The notes: generated from the letters alone by a model not told the origin. A DNA stretch of 59,377 nt from Allobosea sp. Root381 (GCF_001429395.1 NZ_LMJT01000020.1:364-59740), one strand, 5' to 3'. Counted from the stretch's first letter, positions 1 through 9,157 are shown. A program made the numbers and translations.

Positions 1-878
1 GCCACGACCTCGCCGACATCGGACACCACCGCCTCCATCGACTGCGCCCGGGCGAGACGCGCCTCAGCCGCTGCCTGCTCCTGGGCCTCAAGCGCGCGGA
101 CCTTGCGCAGGTCGTCGCGGAAGATCTGCAGCGAGGCTGCCATCTTTCCGATTTCGTCGCGCCGGTCGGCGCCGTCGACGGCACTGTCCAGATCGCCAGC
201 CGCGATCCGATCCATCGTGCCGGTCAGGCCGCGCAGGGGCAGCTGGATGCCGCGGCGCGCGATGAACAGGCTTAACGCCAGGCCGCTGAAGATGCCGAGC
301 ACCGCGACAGTGACTTGCACCATCAGGAAGCGGTCTACGGCGGCGAAGGCGGCGCCGCGCGTCGCCTCGATCGTCTTGCCGGAATAGGTGGTATAGGCCT
401 TTACGGCGTCGGTGACCGCCTTCTGCCCGTCGAGCGAGGTCATGAGCGCGGCCTCGACGTTGTTGCGATCGGCTCCGGACGAGCGGGACGTGGCCACCAT
501 GGCGCGGATCTGGTCGAAATAAGCGCCGAGCTTGGCACGCATTTCGCCGATCAGGCGCCTTTCCTCCGCATCGGCCAGGTTTTCGAGGATCGGCAGGCGG
601 GCCAGCATCTCGCTCATGCGCCGCGCCGACTCGGTCGCGAAATCGGCGTGGTTCTCCGGCTGCCGCGCAAGTTGATAGGTCATGCGGCTGATCGCGATGA
701 TGTCGATGCGCAGGTCCATCGCCTCGCGCGCGACGCCGCCGGTCTGCTCGACGTCGAGCATGGAGCGCTTGAGCTGTGTCAACCCGCTCCAGCCGACAAG
801 GGCGATGACGACGGCGACGGCGCTCATCATGGCGACGACCCCGGTAAATTTCGTCACGATTGAGGCGTGCTGCAGCAT
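1..878 (-). CDS. Methyl-accepting chemotaxis protein, N-terminal part (cut by window edge)
   Basis: Reading down from an ATG at 878, the frame stays open for 292 codons to the window edge. The product starts with a membrane segment at about residues 9-33, followed by a roughly 150-residue helical periplasmic domain, a second membrane segment at about 184-206 and a HAMP domain at about 207-260 (DRIAAGDLDSAV, then DEIG, is typical). This is the sensor half of a chemoreceptor that would signal through CheA/CheW; the methylation helices and kinase-control tip lie outside the window. The ligand cannot be told from this sequence. It is transcribed away from the gene at 1192. The family is clear; completeness cannot be judged. 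Confidence 0.9.
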   Translation of the reverse strand, partial: MLQHASIVTKFTGVVAMMSAVAVVIALVGWSGLTQLKRSMLDVEQTGGVAREAMDLRIDIIAISRMTYQLARQPENHADFATESARRMSEMLARLPILENLADAEERRLIGEMRAKLGAYFDQIRAMVATSRSSGADRNNVEAALMTSLDGQKAVTDAVKAYTTYSGKTIEATRGAAFAAVDRFLMVQVTVAVLGIFSGLALSLFIARRGIQLPLRGLTGTMDRIAAGDLDSAVDGADRRDEIGKMAASLQIFRDDLRKVRALEAQEQAAAEARLARAQSMEAVVSDVGEVV

Positions 879-1191
879 GGAGCGGTCCTGTTGGCTACTA
901 GAGGCTGCTTTGTGCGGGCGGCAGACATGGTTCGACCCGGCGCTCGCAGCGCCGGCCTGGCCGTTTCCCGATCGCTGGTGAGGGGAGCCTGGCTTCCCGC
1001 CGGTTCTGCGCTGCGCCCGCGATGTCCGCGGGCGGCACTCCGGCTTGCTTGTTCGAGCGACTGGGCCGGGAAGCTAACGGGCTTGCCTTAACGAAGCTTT
1101 GACGGGCAGGGCGCGCGCAAAGCGCTTTCCAGAGTAGGGAGAAATGCTTTAGGAGCGTTCCAATCCACGGCTCTGCGAGGCTTGCCGACAA
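879..1191. other. Intergenic region between divergent genes, with a CtrA-like half-matched site
   Basis: No coding frame here looks real. TTAA-N7-TTGA at 1088-1102 is one base away from the CtrA box TTAA-N7-TTAA and lies about 210 bases upstream of the chemoreceptor start. The rest is GC-rich with no obvious sigma-70 promoter. The site is suggestive only, because chemotaxis genes are common CtrA targets in alphaproteobacteria. Confidence 0.3.
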
Positions 1192-2202
1192 ATGGCGAAC
1201 GATCTGTCCCTTCCGAGCCAACAGCTCGTCACGGTATTCGGCGGCTCCGGCTTCGTCGGTCGCCATGTCGTGCGGGCGCTCGTCAAGCGCGGCTACCGGG
1301 TGCGTGTCGCGGTGCGCCGGCCCGATCTCGCCGGCTTCCTGCAGCCGCTCGGCATGGTCGGCCAGATCCATGCGGTTCAGGCCAATTTGCGCTACCCCGC
1401 CTCGGTCGCGGCTGCGGTTAAGGGCGCTGATGCGGTCGTCAACCTCGTCGGTATCCTGCAGGAGGGCGGGCGCCAGAGCTTCCAGGGCGTCCAGGCCAAT
1501 GGCTCCCGCGCCGTGGCCCAGGCCTGTGCGGCGGCTGGCATAACCCGCCTCGTCCATGTCTCGGCCATCGGCGCCGCGCCTGATTCGCGCTCGCTCTACG
1601 CGCGCAGCAAGGCGGAAGGGGAGGCGGCCGTGCAGGCAGCCGTGCCGCAGGCGGCGATTCTGCGGCCCTCGATCATGTTCGGGCCCGAGGACGGCTTCTT
1701 CAACCGCTTCGCCGCCCTGGCGCGCATGTTGCCGGTGCTGCCGCTTGTCGGCGGTGGCGAGACGAAGTTCCAGCCGGCCTTCGTCGGCGACGTTGCGGAA
1801 GCGATCGCCCGCGCCGTCGACGGCCGTGTTGCCGGGGGACGAGTCTATGAGCTCGGCGGGCCGGAGGTGAAGAGCTTCCGCGAGCTCGTCGCCTATATCT
1901 GCGAAGTCACCGGCCGCAAGCGCCTGCTGGTCTCGCTGCCCTTCCCGCTGGCACGGTTGCAGGCCAGGATCCTGGAGATCGTCAACGCGCTGACGCTCGG
2001 CCTCATGCCGGCCGCGCTGATGCTGACGCGCGACCAGGTGACGCTGCTCGAAAGCGACAATGTCGTTTCAGATGCGGCCGTGGCCGAGGGGCGGAGCTTC
2101 GCAGGGCTCGGCATCGAACCGGTCTCTGTCGAGGCGGTCGTTCCATCCTATCTCTGGCGCTTCCGCAAGACCGGCCAGTTCGACACCGCCCGCGCTAGCT
2201 GA
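1192..2202 (+). CDS. NDUFA9-like NAD(P)-binding oxidoreductase (complex I-associated type)
   Basis: The 336-residue protein begins with a Rossmann fold carrying FGGSGFVG at residues 16-23, an atypical short-chain dehydrogenase. A Tyr136-x3-Lys140 pair (YARSK) matches the SDR catalytic spacing. The overall pattern, including the FGPED stretch after the core and the hydrophobic C-terminal part, fits the NDUFA9/39-kDa complex I subunit family that bacteria carry as a stand-alone protein. Such proteins are thought to bind NADPH and support quinone or respiratory-chain functions, but the bacterial role is not well defined. It sits 22 bases upstream of a HAD phosphatase gene and may be cotranscribed with it. 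The family assignment is confident; the exact function is not. Confidence 0.85.
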   Translation: MANDLSLPSQQLVTVFGGSGFVGRHVVRALVKRGYRVRVAVRRPDLAGFLQPLGMVGQIHAVQANLRYPASVAAAVKGADAVVNLVGILQEGGRQSFQGVQANGSRAVAQACAAAGITRLVHVSAIGAAPDSRSLYARSKAEGEAAVQAAVPQAAILRPSIMFGPEDGFFNRFAALARMLPVLPLVGGGETKFQPAFVGDVAEAIARAVDGRVAGGRVYELGGPEVKSFRELVAYICEVTGRKRLLVSLPFPLARLQARILEIVNALTLGLMPAALMLTRDQVTLLESDNVVSDAAVAEGRSFAGLGIEPVSVEAVVPSYLWRFRKTGQFDTARAS

Positions 2203-2224
2203 GCGGCCGAGCAGGGCTTGGGCG

Positions 2225-2890
2225 ATGCCGGAACTCGTCATCTATGACTGCGACGGCACGCTGATCGATACCGAGACGCTCTATGGCGAGGTCAGCCTCT
2301 CAGCCTGCCATGCGCTCGGCCTGACGAACTGGACTCTCGACCATTACGTCGACAGCGTCGTCGGCATCCCCTGGTCCGACGGCGTCAAGATCATCGAGGC
2401 GGCGCATGGACGGGCGCTGCCGGCCGATTTTGAGCAGAAGATCGAGGATGCGGTGGCGCTGCGTCTCGAAGCGGAGCTGCGTGCGCTGCCGGGCGTGCGT
2501 GAGGCGCTCGGTGCGATCGGAGGCCGCCGCTGCGTCGCATCTTCGACCAGCCTTGTGCCGTTGCGCCGCAACCTCGCAATCACCGGCCTGATCGACCTGT
2601 TCGACCCGCACATCTTCTCCGCCTCGCAGGTCGCGCGCGGCAAGCCGCATCCCGACGTCTTCCTCTTCGCCGCCGCGCAGATGGGCGCCGAGCCGCGGGA
2701 CTGTCTGGTGATCGAGGATTCGGTGCCGGGCGTGCTGGCGGCGCGGGCTGCGGGAATGCGGGTCGCCGGCTTCGTCGGCGTCTCGCATGATCGCCGGCGC
2801 AGCGAGGCGCGCCTGCGCGAGGCCGGGGCACTCGCGATCATCGACGACTTTGCCGCTTGGCCGGGCATCGTCGCGGGGTTGCGCGCCTGA
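2225..2890 (+). CDS. HAD-family hydrolase (phosphoglycolate phosphatase / beta-phosphoglucomutase-like)
   Basis: This 221-residue protein opens with the HAD motif I YDCDGTLID (nucleophile Asp8, acid/base Asp10). A helical cap follows at about 15-80, then motif II (SSTS), a Lys in GKPHPD and motif IV EDSVPGV. This is the subclass I HAD layout shared by Gph, phosphoserine-like phosphatases and beta-phosphoglucomutases, cytosolic and Mg2+-dependent. The ATG at 2225 was preferred over the longer open frame upstream because the motif I strand starts at once and the added residues resemble a shadow of the preceding gene. The substrate cannot be assigned from sequence alone. Confidence 0.88.
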   Translation: MPELVIYDCDGTLIDTETLYGEVSLSACHALGLTNWTLDHYVDSVVGIPWSDGVKIIEAAHGRALPADFEQKIEDAVALRLEAELRALPGVREALGAIGGRRCVASSTSLVPLRRNLAITGLIDLFDPHIFSASQVARGKPHPDVFLFAAAQMGAEPRDCLVIEDSVPGVLAARAAGMRVAGFVGVSHDRRRSEARLREAGALAIIDDFAAWPGIVAGLRA

Positions 2891-2908
2891 GCGGCACGCA
2901 ATGCTTCC

Positions 2909-3904
2909 TCAGAGCATGCTCGGCAGCACGCGGTCCGGCGGCTTGTGGCCGTCCATGAAGGTCTTGATGTTGACGATGACCTTCTCGCCCATGTCGGCGC
3001 GGCCCTCATGCGTGGCCGAGCCCATATGCGGCAGCACCACGATCTTGTGCTTCCGCGCGAGCTTGAGCAGCCGCGGATTGACCGCGGGCTCGCTCTCGAA
3101 GACGTCGAGCCCGGCGCCGGCCAGCTCGCCGGCCTCCAGCATACGCGACAGCGCCGTCTCGTCGACGATCTCGCCGCGCGCGGTGTTCACCAGGATGGCG
3201 TCGGGCTTCATCAGCTTCAGGCGCCGCGCCGAGAGCAGGTGATAGGTCGCCGGCGTATGCGGGCAGTTGACCGAGACGATGTCCATCCGCGCCAGCATCT
3301 GGTCGAGCGAATCCCAATAGGTCGCGTCGAGTTTCTCCTCGATCCGGGAATCGAGGCGGCGGCGGTTGTGGTAGTGGATCGAGAGGCCGAAGGCGGCGGC
3401 GCGCAGGGCCACGGCCTGGCCGATGCGTCCCATGCCGACGATGCCGAGCCGCTTGCCGGTGATCCGCCGGCCGAGCATCCAGGTCGGCGACCAGCCGGCC
3501 CATTCGTCATCGGGGATGACGCGCGCGCCTTCCGCGATGCGGCGCGCCACGGCGAGGATCAGAGCGATCGTCATGTCGGCCGTGTCATTGGTCAGCACGC
3601 CCGGCGTATTCGTCACCGTGATGCCGCGCTGCACGGCACTGGTGACATCGATATTGTCGACGCCGTTGCCGAAATTCGCGATGAGCCGCAGCTGCTCGCC
3701 GGCCTGGGCGATCAGCGCCGCATCGATGCGGTCCGTCACCGTGGGGACCAGGACATCGGCGGTCTTTACCGCTTCCACGAGCGCAGCCTGGCTCATCGGG
3801 ACGTCGTCGATGTTGAGACGCGCGTCGAAGAGCTCGCGCATCCGGGTCTCGACCACTGCGGGCAGCTTGCGCGTGACGACGACGAGCGGCTTCTTCTTCG
3901 TCAT
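2909..3904 (-). CDS. D-2-hydroxyacid dehydrogenase (D-glycerate dehydrogenase / glyoxylate reductase type)
   Basis: The 331-residue protein has the two-domain layout of NAD(P)-dependent D-isomer 2-hydroxyacid dehydrogenases. The nucleotide-binding GMGRIG lies at 157-162, and the catalytic triad is visible as Arg243 (NTARGE), Glu272 (DVFESEP) and His293 (LPHMGSAT). An Arg-rich stretch after the second strand (NRRRLDSR, 180-187) suggests a preference for NADP(H). The closest named activities are glyoxylate/hydroxypyruvate reductase and D-glycerate dehydrogenase, which recycle C2/C3 acids. It converges with the HAD gene, 18 bases apart. Family certain; substrate inferred. Confidence 0.88.
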   Translation of the reverse strand: MTKKKPLVVVTRKLPAVVETRMRELFDARLNIDDVPMSQAALVEAVKTADVLVPTVTDRIDAALIAQAGEQLRLIANFGNGVDNIDVTSAVQRGITVTNTPGVLTNDTADMTIALILAVARRIAEGARVIPDDEWAGWSPTWMLGRRITGKRLGIVGMGRIGQAVALRAAAFGLSIHYHNRRRLDSRIEEKLDATYWDSLDQMLARMDIVSVNCPHTPATYHLLSARRLKLMKPDAILVNTARGEIVDETALSRMLEAGELAGAGLDVFESEPAVNPRLLKLARKHKIVVLPHMGSATHEGRADMGEKVIVNIKTFMDGHKPPDRVLPSML

Positions 3905-4089
3905 GGACGGCTCCTCCTGCCCTGCTCGCCGCGGCCGCCGCCTTTTGGCCTCAACCCCTCATTAACTGCGGGGCTTCAGGAATGAGATGGCGTGATCGCT
4001 CGGCTCCGCCCGATCTCTAAGTGGCGGGGCGGCGGATGACAACATGACCCTTCGCCGGGGGTATCCGGGCGTTTTGTGGCGGCTATGGA

Positions 4090-4641
4090 ATGGGGATCGA
4101 ACGGATGGCGGGTTTGTCGAGAGGTGGCGTTCTGCCCGGGCTGGCGCTGCTTGCGACCCTGGCCGCCGGCCAATCCGCTCGGGCGCAGGACATGCAGGCC
4201 GGCTCCGTCACCGGGTTGCCCGTTCCGCGCTATGTCAGCCTGAAGACCGACCGCGTCAATCTGCGCGAGGGGCCCTCCAAGGACCACAGGACGCGTTGGG
4301 TCTATCAGCGCGCCGGCCTGCCGGTGGAGATCGTCGCCGAGTTCGAGACCTGGCGCCGGGTGCGCGATGCAGACGGATCGGAAGGCTGGGTCCTGCACAG
4401 CCTGCTCTCGGGGCGGCGCACCGCGCTCGTCGCGCCCTGGTCGAAGGTCAAGGACGAGACCTTTCCGCTGCGCAAGGAAGCCGACGAGGAATCAAGCGTG
4501 GTGGCGCGGCTGCAGCCCGGCGTCATCGCCAATGTGGCGTCCTGCTCCAGCTCCTGGTGCCGGATCAGCATCGGCAATACGTCGGGATTTCTCCGCCAGG
4601 ACCGACTCTGGGGCGTCTACCCGAATGAAAAGGTCGATTGA
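4090..4641 (+). CDS. Secreted SH3-domain protein
   Basis: The 183-residue product starts with a signal peptide (hydrophobic core about 14-27, probable cleavage after ARA at 30-32). Two SH3-like (SH3b/SH3_4) repeats follow, at about 48-105 and 110-172, with the typical RVNLREGPS and FPLRKEADEESSVVARL openings. Proteins like this are common in Rhizobiales and are presumed to bind peptidoglycan or another envelope ligand in the periplasm. No enzymatic domain is present. A start five codons later (4105) is possible and would leave the signal peptide intact. It converges with irr, which ends 6 bases away. Confidence 0.8.
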   Translation: MGIERMAGLSRGGVLPGLALLATLAAGQSARAQDMQAGSVTGLPVPRYVSLKTDRVNLREGPSKDHRTRWVYQRAGLPVEIVAEFETWRRVRDADGSEGWVLHSLLSGRRTALVAPWSKVKDETFPLRKEADEESSVVARLQPGVIANVASCSSSWCRISIGNTSGFLRQDRLWGVYPNEKVD

Positions 4642-4647
4642 GGGCGC

Positions 4648-5112
4648 TCAGTTCCCGATCTTGCGCAGCCGCACGACCACGTCGACGCGAGAAATCTCGT
4701 AGCCCTCGGGGGGAGCGGGCAGGGCCGCGACGTCAACCGCGTTGGCGGCGATGTCGATCACCGTGTTCTCGCCGTCGACGACGAAATGATGATGCTCGCT
4801 GCTGTCGGTGTCGAAGAAGGTCTTTGCGCCGTCGATTGCCAGCTCGCGCAGCAGCCCGGCCTGGGTGAACTGGTGCAGCGTGTTGTAGATCGTCGCCAGC
4901 GAGACCGGAATCCGCTCCTTCATCGCCTCTTCATAGAGCATCTCGGCGCTGATGTGCCGGTCACCCCGGGCGAACAGGACCCAGCCCAGCGAGACGCGCT
5001 GCCGCGTCGGTCGCAGCCCCACGCGCCGCAGCCGCTCGCGGATGTCGTGGAACGGGCAGCCCTTGCGCGCGGTCGATCCATAGCCCTCGTCTTGGGAAGT
5101 GAGATCGCTCAT
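4648..5112 (-). CDS. irr: Iron response regulator Irr (Fur family)
   Basis: This 154-residue Fur-superfamily protein has a winged helix (about 25-90, with SLATIYNTLHQF as recognition region) and a dimerisation domain containing the three-His run EHHHF at 107-109. The N-terminal GCPFHD (Cys19-Pro20) is the haem regulatory motif that marks Bradyrhizobium-type Irr and distinguishes it from Fur. In rhizobia Irr responds to haem status and represses or activates iron and haem genes; haem binding leads to loss of the protein. The C-terminus lacks the usual Fur Cys pairs. It is divergent from fabA, an arrangement often seen in Rhizobiales. Assignment is strong because of the Cys-Pro motif. Confidence 0.93.
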   Translation of the reverse strand: MSDLTSQDEGYGSTARKGCPFHDIRERLRRVGLRPTRQRVSLGWVLFARGDRHISAEMLYEEAMKERIPVSLATIYNTLHQFTQAGLLRELAIDGAKTFFDTDSSEHHHFVVDGENTVIDIAANAVDVAALPAPPEGYEISRVDVVVRLRKIGN

Positions 5113-5403
5113 CGCTTTCGGCCAAGCCTTTCTCTGTCCGGCGCGCTGGTCCGTCAGTGCGCTTGTTTAGACTGGATGTAAGGCTTCGCAGGATTGCTCG
5201 CAAGCGCAGCAGAAACGAGCTAGCCTCCACAGGGCGTGGTTCACGGCGAAAACCACGAGAAGCCGCGGTGGCTCTGCCTTCCGCGTCCGGCCACGGCATG
5301 TCGGCCCGACTTCGCCCCGCGCCCTTTCGTTTCGCCGCAGCAACGTGGTAGGCACAGCGTGATGATCGTCGCCGACCGGCGGCTGGAATGGAGCGGATCG
5401 AGT

Positions 5404-5916
5404 ATGCAGCGGCAATCGTCTTTCAGCTACGAGGAGATCCTCGCCTGTGGCCGCGGGGAGCTGTTCGGGCCGGGCAATGCGCAACTGCCGCTGCCGCCCA
5501 TGCTGATGTTCGATCGGATCGCCGAGATCGCCGAGGATGGCGGGCCGCACGGCAAGGGCTTCGTCCGCGCCGAGTTCGACATCAAGCCGGACCTCTGGTT
5601 CTTCGACTGCCATTTCAAGGGTGATCCGGTGATGCCAGGCTGCCTCGGGCTCGATGCGCTCTGGCAGCTCACCGGCTTCTTCCTGGGCTGGCTCGGCCTG
5701 CCGGGCCGCGGCCGTGCGCTCGGCGTCGGCGAGGTCAAGTTCGCCGATCAGGTGCTGCCGAGCGTCAAGCAGGTCGTCTACGGCGTCGAATTCAAGCGCG
5801 TCTTCAAGTCGAAGCTCGTCCTCGGTATCGCGGATGGCTGGCTGGAGGCTGACGGCAAGCGAATCTACACGGTCAGCGACATGCGCGTCGGCCTGTTCAA
5901 GCCGGACGCAGCCTGA
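5404..5916 (+). CDS. fabA: 3-hydroxydecanoyl-ACP dehydratase/isomerase FabA
   Basis: The 170-residue protein matches FabA over its whole length, including [22 protein letters not shown] and [17 protein letters not shown]. The catalytic pair is His70 and Asp84. FabA dehydrates 3-hydroxydecanoyl-ACP and isomerises trans-2 to cis-3-decenoyl-ACP, the branch point to unsaturated fatty acids. The ATG at 5404 was preferred to the in-frame ATG at 5362 because it matches the usual family start and has a GGAG-like site upstream. FabB, which elongates the cis-3 product, follows 120 bases downstream. Cytosolic homodimer. Confidence 0.97.
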   Translation: MQRQSSFSYEEILACGRGELFGPGNAQLPLPPMLMFDRIAEIAEDGGPHGKGFVRAEFDIKPDLWFFDCHFKGDPVMPGCLGLDALWQLTGFFLGWLGLPGRGRALGVGEVKFADQVLPSVKQVVYGVEFKRVFKSKLVLGIADGWLEADGKRIYTVSDMRVGLFKPDAA

Positions 5917-6036
5917 GGAAAAGCCGCGGCGCGGCCTTGCGTCCATGACCCGCACGGTCCATCTGCGCGGGAACGACATCGAAGCGCCGGAGCCAAGAGC
6001 GGCCCGTCGGCGCTTTATAGAGCCGGAGTCAGAAGC

Positions 6037-7263
6037 ATGAGACGCGTTGTGGTCACCGGGATGGGCATCGTCTCGTCCATCGGCAACGATACGCAGGAAG
6101 TGCTGTCCTCGCTGCGCGAGGCGAAATCCGGCATTCGCTTCATGCCCGAATTTGCCGAGCACGGCTTCCGCAGCCAGGTCGCCGGCGTCCCGACGCTTGA
6201 TCCGTCGACCGTGCTCGACCGGCGCGCCATGCGCTTTCATGGCGGCGGCTCGGCCTGGAACCAGGTCGCGATGGAGCAGGCCATTGCCGACTCCGGGCTG
6301 GAAGAGAAAGAGATCAGCCACGAGCGCACCGGCATCGTCATGGGCTCGGGCGGTCCCTCGACGCGGGCGCTGATCGACGCCTACGACAAGGCGCGCGAGA
6401 GCGGCTCCTCGAAGAAGGTCGGCCCTTTCGCCGTGCCGAAGGGCATGTCGTCGACCGCTTCGGCCACGCTCGCCACCTGGTTCAAGATCAAGGGCGTGAA
6501 CTATTCGATCTCGTCCGCCTGCGCGACCTCCAACCACTGCATCGGCAACGCCTATGAGCTGATCCAGTGGGGCAAGCAGGACGTGATCTTCGCCGGCGGC
6601 TGCGAGGAGCTGGACTGGACGCTCTCCGTGTTGTTCGATGCCATGGGCGCGATGTCCACGGACTACAACCAGACCGCCGCGCGCGCCTCGCGGGCCTACG
6701 ATCTCAATCGCGACGGCTTCGTGATCGCCGGCGGTGCCGGCGTCGTCGTGCTTGAGGAACTTGAGCACGCCAAGGCACGCGGCGCCAAGATCTATGGCGA
6801 GATCGTCGGCTATGGCGCGACCTCGGACGGCTACGACATGGTCGCTCCGTCGGGCGAGGGCGCGGTGCGCTGCATGCGCATGGCGCTGGACGGCGTGAAG
6901 GCCAAGGTCGACTACATCAACCCGCACGGCACCTCGACCCCGGTCGGCGACGCCAAGGAGATCGAGGCGATCCGCGAGGTCTTCGGCACCGGCGACAAGG
7001 CACCGCCGATCTCGGCGACGAAGTCGCTCACCGGCCATTCGCTCGGTGCGACCGGCGTTCAGGAGGCGATCTACTCGCTGCTGATGCTGAACAACGACTT
7101 CATCTGCGAGAGCGCCCATATCGACGAGCTCGACCCGGCCTTCGCCGACATGCCGATCGTGCGCAAGCGCATCGACAATGCCGGCCTCGGCTGCGTGCTC
7201 TCCAACTCCTTCGGCTTCGGCGGCACCAACGCCACCATCGTAATGAAGAAGCTCGAAGCCTGA
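6037..7263 (+). CDS. fabB: Beta-ketoacyl-ACP synthase I FabB
   Basis: The 408-residue thiolase-fold enzyme carries the Cys-His-His triad of KAS I/II: Cys162 in SSACATS, His297 in NPHGTS and His334 in LTGHSLG, with Lys329 just before. Its place immediately after fabA and its length make it FabB, the condensing enzyme needed to elongate cis-3-decenoyl-ACP, rather than FabF. A tandem start ([10 protein letters not shown]) lies 120 bases after fabA. The gene is followed within 10 bases by a DUF3303 gene and then fabI, so the four probably form one transcription unit. Confidence 0.96.
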   Translation: MRRVVVTGMGIVSSIGNDTQEVLSSLREAKSGIRFMPEFAEHGFRSQVAGVPTLDPSTVLDRRAMRFHGGGSAWNQVAMEQAIADSGLEEKEISHERTGIVMGSGGPSTRALIDAYDKARESGSSKKVGPFAVPKGMSSTASATLATWFKIKGVNYSISSACATSNHCIGNAYELIQWGKQDVIFAGGCEELDWTLSVLFDAMGAMSTDYNQTAARASRAYDLNRDGFVIAGGAGVVVLEELEHAKARGAKIYGEIVGYGATSDGYDMVAPSGEGAVRCMRMALDGVKAKVDYINPHGTSTPVGDAKEIEAIREVFGTGDKAPPISATKSLTGHSLGATGVQEAIYSLLMLNNDFICESAHIDELDPAFADMPIVRKRIDNAGLGCVLSNSFGFGGTNATIVMKKLEA

Positions 7264-7273
7264 GCCGTCCGCC

Positions 7274-7546
7274 ATGCTCTTCATGGTGATCGAACATTTC
7301 GACCAGGCTCGCGTGAAGGACGTCTATCGTCGCTTCGCCGAGCGTGGCCGGATGGCACCGGAAGGGCTGACCTATGTCGACAGCTGGATTGCGGCGGACC
7401 TCTCCCGCTGCTTCCAGGTTATGGAATGCGACGACATCGCATTGCTGCAGGAGTGGGTCCTGTCCTGGAGCGATCTCGCTCGCTTCGAGATCGTGCCCAT
7501 CGCCGGCTCGAAGGCGACTGCGGCGGCTATGAAGAAGCACCTCTGA
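7274..7546 (+). CDS. DUF3303 family small protein in the fab operon
   Basis: This is a 90-residue protein starting MLFMVIEHF with a PEGL(T)YVDSW segment and a C-terminal part (CDDIALLQEWVLSW) typical of DUF3303, a small ferredoxin-like/dimeric alpha-beta barrel family of unknown function. It has no signal peptide or membrane segment. It lies between fabB and fabI, 10 bases after fabB, so it is likely cotranscribed with them, although that does not prove a role in fatty acid synthesis. Family recognition is good; function unknown. Confidence 0.82.
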   Translation: MLFMVIEHFDQARVKDVYRRFAERGRMAPEGLTYVDSWIAADLSRCFQVMECDDIALLQEWVLSWSDLARFEIVPIAGSKATAAAMKKHL

Positions 7547-7657
7547 CGCTGTTGCGGACGCGGCGCCAAACCATGTTCAATTCGATGCGCCGGCCAGACT
7601 TTTTTCTACCAGACCTCTCCCTTCGAAATCCTCGACGTTCATCTTTCGGGAAATCCC

Positions 7658-8491
7658 ATGCACCCCTTGATGCATAACAAGCGCGGCCTGGTGATGGGCG
7701 TCGCCAACCAGAACTCGATCGCCTGGGGCATCGCCCGCACCTTGCATGCGCACGGCGCCGAGATGGCCTTCACCTATCAGGGCGAGGCGCTGGGCAAGCG
7801 GGTGAAGCCGCTGGCCGAGAGCGTCGGCTCGAAGCTCGTCCTGCCCTGCGACGTCGAGGATATCGCCACCGTCGATGCCGCCTTCGCCGCGATCGATGAG
7901 GCCTGGGGCGGGGATCCGGAGCGGAACACGCTCGACTTCATCGTCCACGCCATCGGCTTTTCCGACAAGAACGAGCTGAAGGGGCTCTATGCCGACACCA
8001 GCCGCGACAATTTTTCGCGCACCATGGTGATCTCCTGCTTCTCCTTCACGGAAGCCGCGAAGCGTGCCGCCGAGCGCATGCCGCATGGCGGCAGCATGAT
8101 CACGCTGACCTATGGTGGCTCGACCCGGATCATGCCGAACTACAACGTCATGGGCGTCGCCAAGGCGGCGCTCGAGGCGAGCGTGCGCTATCTCGCGGCC
8201 GATTACGGGCCGCGCGGCATCCGCGTGAACGCGCTTTCTCCCGGACCGGTCCGTACGCTGGCCGGCGCCGGCATCTCCGATGCGCGGGCGATGTACTCCT
8301 GGCAGCGGGCCAATTCGCCCCTGCGGAAGTCGGTCTCGCTGGAGGAAATCGGCGGTTCGGCGCTATATTATCTCTCGGATCTGTCCGGTGGCGTCACCGG
8401 CGACATCCATCATGTCGATGCGGGCTACCACATCACCTCGATGCCCGTGCTGGACGGCTTGCGCGCCGCCGACACGGGCAATGGCGAGTAA
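7658..8491 (+). CDS. fabI: Enoyl-ACP reductase (NADH) FabI
   Basis: This 277-residue atypical SDR starts with GLVMGVANQNSIAWGIA, the FabI version of the nucleotide-binding loop. The active-site Tyr152 (LTYGG) and the Tyr162-x6-Lys169 pair (NYNVMGVAK) are both present. The enzyme reduces trans-2-enoyl-ACP in the last step of each fatty acid elongation cycle and is the target of triclosan-type inhibitors. An in-frame ATG four codons in (MHNKRGL) is an alternative start. It closes the fabA-fabB-fabI set. The next gene follows 49 bases later. Confidence 0.95.
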   Translation: MHPLMHNKRGLVMGVANQNSIAWGIARTLHAHGAEMAFTYQGEALGKRVKPLAESVGSKLVLPCDVEDIATVDAAFAAIDEAWGGDPERNTLDFIVHAIGFSDKNELKGLYADTSRDNFSRTMVISCFSFTEAAKRAAERMPHGGSMITLTYGGSTRIMPNYNVMGVAKAALEASVRYLAADYGPRGIRVNALSPGPVRTLAGAGISDARAMYSWQRANSPLRKSVSLEEIGGSALYYLSDLSGGVTGDIHHVDAGYHITSMPVLDGLRAADTGNGE

Positions 8492-8540
8492 GGGAACCGT
8501 CGCGACGAACCACGGTTCTCCTCCCAGGAAGGAGAATGCG

Positions 8541-8786
8541 ATGGTCATGGTCAGATATGAAATCGTCGAGCACGACGGCGGCTGGGCCTACAAGGTCGGC
8601 AATGCGCTGTCGGAGACCTTCAGGTCGCATGACGCCGCGCTGAAGGCGGCGACCGCGGCCGCCGCGCGGCAGACGCTGGCGGGCGCGACGGACGGCATCG
8701 TCTATCAGGACGAGAACGGCCAGTGGCACGAGGAACTGGCCGATGGCCGCGACAGGCCGGCGACGAAAGTCGTCGATCAGCCATAG
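8541..8786 (+). CDS. Small DUF2188-like protein
   Basis: The 81-residue protein begins MVMVRYEIVEHDGGWAYKVG, then has a helix rich in Ala (HDAALKAATAAAARQ) and a WHEE segment. This is the beta-beta-alpha-beta pattern of the DUF2188 group, in which the query strand resembles a double-stranded-RNA-binding fold; no function is established. A strong ribosome-binding site (AGGAAGGAGA, 8526-8535) sits just before the ATG at 8541. It may be the last gene of the fab unit or independent. Confidence 0.7.
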   Translation: MVMVRYEIVEHDGGWAYKVGNALSETFRSHDAALKAATAAAARQTLAGATDGIVYQDENGQWHEELADGRDRPATKVVDQP

Positions 8787-8791
8787 CCAGC

Positions 8792-9157
8792 CTATCTGGC
8801 CGTGAAGAAGGTCAGCACGACCTTGCCCTTCTCGCCGATCAGGCAAAGGAATTGCCGCGGCTTGTCCGAGCGGTCGGTCCGCAGATAGGCCTCGGCCATG
8901 ACGATGCGGGTGATCGGGGTCTCGCCGACCTTGGTCTCGGAAACCGCGATGGTCGCCCCGTCCTCGTCGATATAAATGTCCTTGATCTCGGGCTCGCGCG
9001 TTGCGAGCGTCACCAGCGCCGCGGTCTTGCAGGCGGCGATCTCGGGAGAGGCGGGCTTTTCGGAAGGCGCGCCGGAGGTCGGCCCTGCCGTCTGCGCGAG
9101 GGCAGGGGTGGCGGCCAGGGCGGCGGCCAGCAGTGCGATGTTGGCGATCTGGGTCAT
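8792..9157 (-). CDS. Small secreted/periplasmic protein of unknown function
   Basis: The start at 9157 was chosen over an upstream ATG (9220) because it opens directly with a signal peptide (ANIALLAAALAATPALAQ, cleavage probable after the second ALA, giving a mature protein of about 100 residues). The mature part has one Cys in EIAACKTAAL and another in QFLCLIGEKGK, which could form a disulfide. I recognise no family. It lies downstream of argG on the same strand but is separated from it by a perfect 14-bp hairpin, so it is probably its own unit. It converges with the DUF2188-like gene, 5 bases apart. Confidence 0.65.
   Translation of the reverse strand: MTQIANIALLAAALAATPALAQTAGPTSGAPSEKPASPEIAACKTAALVTLATREPEIKDIYIDEDGATIAVSETKVGETPITRIVMAEAYLRTDRSDKPRQFLCLIGEKGKVVLTFFTAR

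Noticed and set aside
931..945. GGTTCGA string suggesting a tRNA T-loop
   Set aside because: No acceptor stem or anticodon arm around it.
898..1557. 219-codon open frame on the minus strand opposite the NDUFA9-like gene
   Set aside because: It is a shadow in high-GC sequence; composition is Arg/Ala-rich and no family is recognisable, while the plus-strand frame has clear motifs.
5167..7284. 705-codon minus-strand frame across fabA and fabB
   Set aside because: It lies wholly opposite two well-supported genes and has no domain of its own; typical antisense frame of GC-rich coding DNA.
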